A DNA stretch of 64,000 nucleotides. Source: Tetradesmus obliquus. Taxonomy: Eukaryota > Chlorophyta > Chlorophyceae > Sphaeropleales > Scenedesmaceae. The stretch covers positions 1,922,001 through 1,986,000 of the forward strand of contig CP126202.1 in the NCBI GenBank assembly GCA_030272155.1, given 5' to 3'. The translations under genes and the position numbers were made by a program. The notes under the pieces were generated by a model that had not been told where the DNA came from, made no database searches, and saw only the letters and a program-made list of their open reading frames with translations. Of this stretch, positions 57,668 to 64,000 are shown piece after piece (the first letter of the stretch is position 1; each line of letters opens with the position of its first letter).

Positions 57668-59098
57668 CTGAAAAGGTGGGTTCGGCATGGGCATTCAACA
57701 TCTGCCACCTAGTTCATTGAAAACCTCACACTCACGTTCGCACTCCATGAGGTCTTGTTCAGACATGTTGTACGAGGCCCTCCCTGTGCGCTCGGCTGCT
57801 ACATCCTTTTGATACAGCACCCACTCTGTCACAGCAGTGGTTGCAAACGCAACACAAGAGCCGCACTGTCCTTGGTCCTGCACGCCTGTCACACCACTCC
57901 CCACCCAGGAGAAGTTTCCGGGCTCCCCAGAAACAGGCGGAATTGAACCTGGATTGGGGCTTAAAGCAGTAGCAAGGTTGGAGTAAGGCACATTTCCTGT
58001 GCTTGAGGTGCATCCGCTGGGAGGGGGAGGAGGAGGCTGGGGACCAGGCTTGCCAGCTGCAACAGCAGCAGGGCCTGCGCGGCGGCTCTTTTTCTTGCTG
58101 CGGCGGGCTTCAGTTTCAGCCTCACGTGACTCATGCAGCAGGCCCGTAGTGCGCAGCGCGGCGAAATCATCTGCGCACAGGTGCGTGTGGCTGTTGATGC
58201 CAAACGCGACGTCGTCATGCCCCTCTGCCTCTGCCTTTTTGTTGAGCTCGTCAAGCTCTCGCAGGAAAGCTTTGAAGCAAGGCTTGAACGTGTTTTCACG
58301 GTCCTGCTTTGGTAGCTTGTCAGTGAGCGGTCCTGCAATGAGGTTCATGACGTTGCCGTGGCCATAGTCCAGCACGTGTTGGGTCCAAGCATTCTCGTCG
58401 TTCTCAAGGGCACGGGCCAGCTTCTCTTTGGCATCCTTGACCTTCCAGTCTGCAGCCGCAGGGCAGCGGCAGCAAAGCAACATGACGAATGATAATGAGT
58501 TGTGCATAATGTGCAGGTGACTTGGCAGTGAGCATGTACCAGCTCATGCATCCTCGTCGTTCTCAACGGCACGGGCGAGCTTGTCCTTGGCATCCTTCAC
58601 CTTCCAGTCTGCAGCTGGTGATAAGCAGCATGCAGCTGTCACAATAAGCTATGCAAAGAGTGCAAGTGGATGCGAAGTCAACACGTATTGGGTCCATGCG
58701 TCCTCGTCGTTGGCCAGCGCATGGGCCAGCTTCTCTTTGGCATCCTTGACTTTCCAGTCTGCAGCGGGTGTGCACAGGGTGATAAGCAGCATGCAGCTGT
58801 CAAAATAAGCTATGCAAAGAGTGCAGGTGATTGTTCTAGTCAGCGCGTATTGGGTCCATGCATCGTCTTCATTCTCCAGCACATGGGCCAGCTTGTAGCT
58901 GGCAGCTTTCACCTTGCTGTTCGCATGGCAGTGCTCAAAACACCATGGGTTTTGTGCACATGAAAACAACCGTGTCCACATCCAGCATTTGGCTCGTGCG
59001 GCACCAGACACGGGAGGCAAGCATGACTGCTACAGTACCGTTTGCTGCTGGCAGCAGCAGCACTGCTGAGCAGCAGATGATCATCATCTCATGACAGC

Positions 59099-59129
<31 letters not shown>

Positions 59130-59144
59130 AGCAGCAGCAGCAGC

Positions 59145-59184
<40 letters not shown>

Positions 59185-59584
59185 TTAGAGCAGTCGCTGC
59201 TACCGGGTGCTCTGGCCACTGTTGCCTTTGGCTGTGAGGCTGCTGTTCAGCCTGAGCCTCAGGGCCTGAGGCCAGCTGCGGCTGCGCATGCCAGGTTGCA
59301 TGTGATGGCAACACATACTTTGATGCGTCAGGATGCCATTTGGTCTACCTCATCATGCAATACATATTGGCAAGTCAGCAACAAGCTGCCAACAGTTGAG
59401 CGCTGGGATTCATTCACTGCTACGGCATTCAAATGGCACTGCCAACGCGGCAGTACTGCAGCAGTACTGCAGCAGTACTGCTGCTTCCTGCTACTGCTTG
59501 CAGCTGCTGCTCACCTGGGGTTGCCTGGATGCACAGCAAACACGCCAGCAGCAGGAAAGCGCCGATGCAAACTTTGCGAGCCAT
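56134..59584 (-). CDS. Secreted papain-family (C1A) cysteine protease, 433 aa
   Basis: Exons 59584-59515, 58449-57736, 57269-56940, 56606-56518, 56232-56134 sum to 1302 nt, 434 codons. Exon 1 is a signal peptide ([20 protein letters not shown]). Exon 2 holds an I29-like propeptide ([36 protein letters not shown]), a basic Pro-rich linker, and the mature start with [11 protein letters not shown], catalytic Cys about residue 222 and its oxyanion Gln. Exon 3 has the GC-x-G motif ([13 protein letters not shown]). The exon 3/4 junction rebuilds [10 protein letters not shown] with catalytic His 372. [10 protein letters not shown] gives Asn 392, and GYLRVERGC ends the fold. The set is complete, so activity is expected, after propeptide removal, in a lysosome-like compartment or outside the cell. 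Three diverged acceptor-side copies of exon 2 fill intron 1. Confidence 0.9.
58545..58920 (-). repeat. Three acceptor-side copies of protease exon 2
   Basis: 58915-58850 ([20 protein letters not shown]), 58762-58690 ([20 protein letters not shown]) and 58608-58545 ([20 protein letters not shown]) repeat the start of exon 2 with its CTGCAG acceptor and about 90 bp of intron. The farthest copy is the most diverged. If spliced in they would add amphipathic units to the propeptide, but none has the rest of the exon. Confidence 0.85.
59096..59182 (+). repeat. Interrupted (CAG)n in protease intron 1
   Basis: CAG runs broken by AGAGCAG units; intronic. Confidence 0.9.
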
Positions 59585-60597
59585 TCGATGATGAGCTGCT
59601 ATCAGGATACGTCGCTTAAAACAGTGCAGGAGCCTGCAGGGTCACAACAGCGGGTCGCAGTTGGCCGGTTTGGTTGGTCCTGCCAGGCTCGGTGACACGA
59701 CCATACGGTACAAGCAGCAAGGCGCTACAAGCATAGATACTATTATATAATACGTAACATTTTATTGCTGCGTTACTCTTGTGATTTCAGGCATGGGTGT
59801 CGGAAACACTACGTGCCGGTGATCAGCCAAGGCGGTCAATTGCTGGACGATCATGAGACATGGCGCCATCCGGCATACAAGTTCAAGTATTTCTGCTATA
59901 ATTAGGTTTACCTGGTGTTGTTCCAGCTGAGATGCAGGTGCTATGTCGCCGATGACGATGAGAGCAGAACAGTACCCACGAAGGTTGGTTGCAGAGTAGT
60001 TGAGAGCCTTTTGAGAGGTCACTTTCACAGACTTTCAACTTCAAAGATGCGTCTTGCAGCTTGTTGTAGGCGATCATGGCAGCTGCTGCCGAACCTGTCA
60101 TTGACAACTTCTCAAAGCACAGCAGCTCAGCTGCAGCTGGGCACACACTGCATGAATCAGTGGATGGCTGATATAGTGGTTGCCCAATGAGCCTGTCATT
60201 GGTTCGAAAACGGGCTGTGTTCCCGTCTTGTAACACACAAATCGTGATGATGGTGAGCACCTCAGCTGGGCACACACTGCTGTTGCCAACGGCCTTGTTG
60301 TCACAGTTACAACAGTTCCTGATAAACCAGCCTGAGGCACCCCAGCACCGGCGCTCTACATGCTTTCTGGCAGATTGCGACAGGCAGCCACGTTGTGAAA
60401 ACCCTAAGCCCTAGAACACAGCAAATGTGATATCAAGAGTTACAACGCACTTGCTGTGCCCTGCAAGCTTGCTGTGTCTCAAGACACACTCCATCGCCTG
60501 GTGTGCCATGTGTGAAGCAAATAGAAGTAGAAAGGCACGGAAGCCAGCTCTGAACCTCACAGGCGCTGCACGCTGGCAGTCAGTTGCCTTGCCCATG

Positions 60598-60631
<34 letters not shown>

Positions 60632-60694
60632 ATCACTGTGGGCCGGGCAGCCCCAGCTGTTGGGCAGGTAGGCCTGGCCGCCAGTTGCCTTGCC

Positions 60695-60736
<42 letters not shown>

Positions 60737-60864
60737 ACTGCATCACTGCAGGCCAGCGGGCCTGCAGGCAGGCCAAACATGTTGCACGGGTGGGTCTGCC
60801 TGGCAGTCGGTTGTCTTGCCCCTGCTGCTGCAGCTGCTGCTGCTGCTGCTGCTGCTGCAGGGCA
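59585..60864. other. Spacer between protease and RAP gene
   Basis: 60124-59910 (-) has coding-like frames (TGSAAAAMIAYNKLQDASLK; ALNYSATNLRGYCSALIVIG) offset from each other, which I cannot assign. 60590-60860 is a tandem array described separately. 59600-59760 shows nothing. Confidence 0.35.
60585..60860 (-). repeat. Tandem copies of the RAP gene 3' end beyond its stop
   Basis: Three units of about 95-110 bp, each with CAGTTGCCTTGCCC, a (CTG)n run and CATCACTG-GGCC, which is the antisense of the RAP gene's last codons and stop. The true stop is at 60867-60865; the units extend downstream of it. Confidence 0.75.
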
Positions 60865-61091
60865 TCACTGCGGGCCAGGCAGGCCCAGCATGCTGCGCAG
60901 GTAGGCCTGCTTCAGTGTGTCACTGCCCAGCGGTAGCCACTCGTAGTAGGGCACAGTCACGGGCTGCAGCAAACACAGAAAAGCAGCAGCAGCAGCAGCA
61001 GGGCTGCATGTCAGTGTATGCTGTATGTTTTAGCGCGTCACTGCCCAGCACCAGCCACTCGTAGTACGGCACAGTCACCGGCTGCAGCGTG

Positions 61092-61147
<56 letters not shown>

Positions 61148-61380
61148 GCTGAGTGTCAGTCAGCAGTGTGTGTGCTATGTGGTTTAGCGCGTCACTGCCC
61201 AGCTGCAGCCACTCGTAGTAAGGCACAGTCACCGGCTGCAGCGTGACAGCAGCAGCAGCAGCAGGGCCGGATGTCAGTGAGCAGTGTATGCTGTGTGCTT
61301 TTATGCATCATTGCCCAAGGGCAGCCACTTGTAGTAGGCCACAGTCAGCGGCTGCAGTGAAAGAGCAGCAGCAGCAGCAG

Positions 61381-61418
<38 letters not shown>

Positions 61419-63269
61419 CAAGTACACCAGTCAGCAGGGTAAGCTGTATGCTGCAGCGCATGTTTGAAAACCATGCAGCGAATCTTGCACCCATTGATGG
61501 GTGCATGCTGCGCATTAGCCGTATCCACCTGCCACCGGCACGTCTGCAGCAGTGGATACGGTGGCGGTGTGTCCGTCAAACAGCTGCCGTGACAGACGAC
61601 AAAAAAACCCGCCGCCAAGAAAACACAGAAAAAACCACCCGCCACTGGCACGCCTGCAGCAGCTGGATGCACATGACACGACAGCTCTGCTTCCATGTTG
61701 TGAAAACTCTCCCTTTACCACAGTACAAGTCATCGAAATGCAGTTCCGGCAACACATTTCAGCAACAGCCTAACCTGCCATTGGCACGCCTGCAGCAGCT
61801 GGATGCGCATGACACAACAGTACAAGTCATTGAAATGGCTGTTCCAACAAAACAGTCAGCAACAGCCTCACCTGCCACTGGCACGCCTGCGGCAGCAGAA
61901 TGCGCATGACAAAACAGTACAAGTCATTGAAGTGATGTTCCAACAACACAATTCAGCAACAGCCTCACCTGCCATTGGCACGCCTGCAGCAGCTGAATGC
62001 GCATGACCGTCTCCCCAAGCTGCTGCTGCTGGTTGGCGCAGACGCAGTACCATATGACCACCTCGTGCAACCTTTCAATATCAAGCATCAACATAAAACA
62101 TAAACAGCAGACGCATGCGCCACACCCACCTGCCACTGGCACGCCTGCAGCAGCTGGATGCGCATGACTGTCTCCCCAAGCGGCTGCTGCTGGTTGGCAC
62201 AGAAGCAGCCCGCCTCAAACACCTCAATGGCCACGCGGCGCTCCGGAAGAGCAAGCTTGAGTGCAAGCAGGCCGTCTTCGCTGACCATGTTGAGGGCATA
62301 TGGGATGCCAAGCGACGCCAGGCAGCGTGCGACGTCCTGCATGCACAACAATTCACCATGGATTTGATTCAGTGGGGCTATTTAGCAACCTTGAATGCCT
62401 CAATGGCCACACAGCGCTCCGGAATGAACAGCAAGCTTGAGTGCAAGCAGGCCGCCTTCAGACCCCATGTTGAAGGCTCATTGAATACCTAGGGAAGCCA
62501 AGCAGCGCGCAACGTCCTGCAGGTGCAGTAGGGTACATAACATGCTTTGTTGTTGAGTTTTGGTTGCTGTTGGTGTTCAGTTATGCTTGTCGCGCCAACA
62601 GGCCATAATAAAACCAGCAAGTAAAGGACTGATGTGCGGATGTTGGTGATTGTGCGTTAGTTGGTGATTCTGGCAGCAGGCACTCCTCGCTGACCATCAT
62701 GGTCAGCCTAGTAGGCTGCCTTGAAGGCCTGCTGGGCTGTCAAAAGCTTCTTATTAATTCAGCCCTTTGTGACCATCACCTGTATGAGGTCTGAGGGTGG
62801 TGCCGCCACTGCTGCCTCCTGCACTGGCCTGCCAGGCTCCCGTCATCAAACCGAGCTCTGCCACAAACTTAGTTCAACGTTATGTTACAAGTACCTGTGT
62901 GAGGTCGACGGTTGGAGGTGCCACTGCTGCCCCCTGTGCAGCCTTGAATGCCGGCCAAGCTGCTGAACCAGCCCAGTAACCAAAACAACAGCATAAATAA
63001 CACATGTGTAACACTCACCTGAATGAGGTCTGAGGGTGGTGCTGCCACTGCTGCCTCCTGAGCTGCCTTGAAGGCCTGCCAAGCTGTCAAGATGAGCTGC
63101 GGGGGAATGGTGAACAAGCTGGCTCCATCAGGGTTCTTGCAGATCATCAAATACGCCTGGCAGCAGCAGCAGCAGGGAAAGAATGGACGGGAGGAGGAAT
63201 CTAAGGATGATTTGTAGGGCATGGTGAACAGGCTGGCTCCGTTGAAGTTCTTGCAGATCATCAGGTACA

Positions 63270-63312
<43 letters not shown>

Positions 63313-63322
63313 CAGCAGCCGC

Positions 63323-63355
<33 letters not shown>

Positions 63356-63438
63356 GAGAACAGCGGCGTGAGGATGGAGTGTGGGGGATCGTGAACAAGC
63401 TGGCTCCATCAGGGTTCTTGCAGATCATCAGGTGCGCC

Positions 63439-63471
<33 letters not shown>

Positions 63472-64000
63472 GGCTGTCAGGTGGGACCACATCAACAGCA
63501 ACATCCATGTACACTGCCAAAAAGCGACTGCCGCACCTACCTGGTACAGCTGTGACAGCGCGCCATGCCGTGATGCAAGCACGTGATGCGGTGATGCACA
63601 AGCAATGCGACGCAGAGCCCACAGCACCACAGCTGTGACCAACATCATATAGTGATATTCAACCTGCTCAAGCACTAAGGTTCAAGTACATCAGCATCTA
63701 CCTGGTACAGCTGTGACAATGCGCCAGGAGTCATCCCGCCCGCCACCGCCTGCTGCGCCAGCAACCCCATCGCGCCGTTCCACACTCCACGACTAAAACC
63801 TTCAGTTCAACAACGTACTAAAGTGCTGCTGCCAGCGCCAAGTGGTCAGCGTCCATGCTGCTGACCTTGGGCTGCTGTTTACAGGAAACAAATTGTTGTA
63901 ATGCTTATTCCCACTTGTGAAAATGGTGTTGACCTACCTGGTACAGCTGTGACAGCGCGCCAGGCGTCATCCCGCCCGCCACCGCCGGCTGCGCCAGCAA
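60865..64000 (-). CDS. RAP-domain protein (probably organelle RNA-binding), C-terminal part
   Basis: Only the last exons are in the window: 64000-63938 (partial, MTPGALSQLYQ), 63156-63019 (AYLMICKNPDGASLFTIPPQ, AFKAAQEAAVAAPPSDLIQ), 62336-62130, 60963-60865 with TGA; all join in phase 0. The last two make a complete RAP domain: LALPERRVAIEVFEAGCF, PLGETVMRIQLLQACQWQ, then VTVPYYEWLPLGSDTLKQAY. The segment before it (an LSQLYQAYL helix, then DVARCLASLGIP) is the usual run-in of algal RAP proteins, many of which carry octotricopeptide repeats upstream and control chloroplast or mitochondrial transcripts. Whether this one has such repeats lies outside the window. Each of the three visible introns is packed with exon-edge copies. 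Confidence 0.85.
61037..61360 (-). repeat. Three acceptor-side copies of the last RAP exon
   Basis: 61355-61300 (PLTVAYYKWLPLGNDA), 61235-61185 (PVTVPYYEWLQLGSDAL) and 61087-61037 (PVTVPYYEWLVLGSDALK), each after CTGCAG and followed by a (CTG)n tract. The complete exon is 60963-60865. The unit is about 120-150 bp. Confidence 0.9.
61520..62015 (-). repeat. Five donor-side copies of the penultimate RAP exon
   Basis: Copies near 62010-61965, 61910-61865, 61815-61765, 61680-61635 and 61560-61525 repeat the exon end (MRIQLLQACQWQ or close) with its donor. Unit length is about 100-130 bp. The complete exon is 62336-62130. Confidence 0.9.
62385..62520 (-). repeat. Acceptor-side copy of the penultimate RAP exon
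   Basis: Repeats the acceptor and about 110 bases of the exon that begins at 62336, with small indels that break the frame. Confidence 0.85.
62770..62965 (-). repeat. Two donor-side copies of the RAP exon ending at 63019
   Basis: 62965-62890 and 62835-62775 repeat the end reading AAVAAPPSDLIQ with its GT; both lie downstream of the full exon. Confidence 0.8.
63185..63445 (-). repeat. Two acceptor-side copies of the RAP exon starting at 63156
   Basis: 63445-63365 and 63275-63190 repeat the CCAG acceptor and the codons around ICKN-x-x-GASLFT, each behind a (CTG)n tract. Confidence 0.85.
63525..63775 (-). repeat. Two donor-side copies of the RAP exon ending at 63938
   Basis: 63775-63700 (LLAQQAVAGGMTPGALSQLY) and 63575-63530 (GALSQLYQ) repeat the end of the exon at the window edge, with the GTAGGT donor. 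Confidence 0.85.

Noticed and set aside
1-64000. CRISPR arrays, operons or bacterial ribosome-binding sites
   Set aside because: The tandem repeats have exon-edge or microsatellite units, not spacer-repeat structure, and the genes are spliced.
1-64000. tRNA or rRNA genes
   Set aside because: I looked for GGTTCGA-type B boxes and cloverleaf context and for rRNA core sequence and saw none; a dedicated tRNA scan would settle it.
1-64000. Retroviral, LTR or Polinton-like elements
   Set aside because: No reverse transcriptase, integrase, capsid or long terminal repeat sequence was recognised.

Overview
The window looks like nuclear DNA of a chlorophyte green alga. The genes are intron-rich with GT-AG introns. 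Low-complexity Gln/Ala/Ser tracts are encoded by (CAG)n. TGTAA-type polyadenylation signals lie behind two genes, a short TTTAGGG-type telomere block sits inside an intron, and one gene encodes a RAP-domain protein of the kind abundant in algal organelle RNA biology. An IQCH-type ATP-grasp protein suggests a lineage that keeps, or recently kept, cilia. Order and species cannot be fixed from this sequence; Chlorophyceae is my guess only.

Layout. 9-6238 (-): MFS metabolite:H+ symporter. 7359-11267 (-): CBM25-like domain fused to a sucrose-phosphatase-type HAD enzyme. 12188-16867 (+): single-exon low-complexity protein of 1559 aa. 17386-29583 (-): a 17-exon, 2669-aa fusion of ankyrin repeats with a cellulose-synthase-like GT2 glycosyltransferase. 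30093-30846 (-): small membrane protein. 31602-38602 (+): IQCH-like ATP-grasp protein, 10 exons. About 41826-51640 (-): modular cysteine-rich gene, incompletely resolved. 53278-54430 (+): decayed copy of the IQCH 3' end, invaded by CAG and CAGGTG repeats. 56134-59584 (-): secreted papain-family protease, 433 aa. 60865 to beyond 64000 (-): RAP-domain protein, 3' part only. For six of these multi-exon genes (seven with the partial RAP gene) I placed exon edges by hand at GT/AG sites, and every complete model adds up to a whole number of codons with no internal stop.

The outstanding feature is structural. In 19 of the 44 introns I modelled, the intron contains one to five extra, slightly diverged tandem copies of the adjoining exon edge together with its splice site. 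Copies of an exon's 3' edge plus donor lie just downstream of that exon; copies of an exon's 5' edge plus acceptor lie just upstream of the next exon. All introns of the MFS, phosphatase and (visible) RAP genes show this. The open frame is restored only when the outermost edges are joined. The last exons of the phosphatase, RAP and cysteine-rich genes also have tandem copies beyond the stop codon. This looks like introns growing by tandem duplication across splice junctions, and it creates arrays of decoy or alternative splice sites.

The genes do not form one pathway. Two deal with carbohydrate (the starch-binding-module phosphatase and the GT2 polymerase), two are secreted or extracellular (the protease and probably the cysteine-rich protein), one is ciliary and one is probably organellar.
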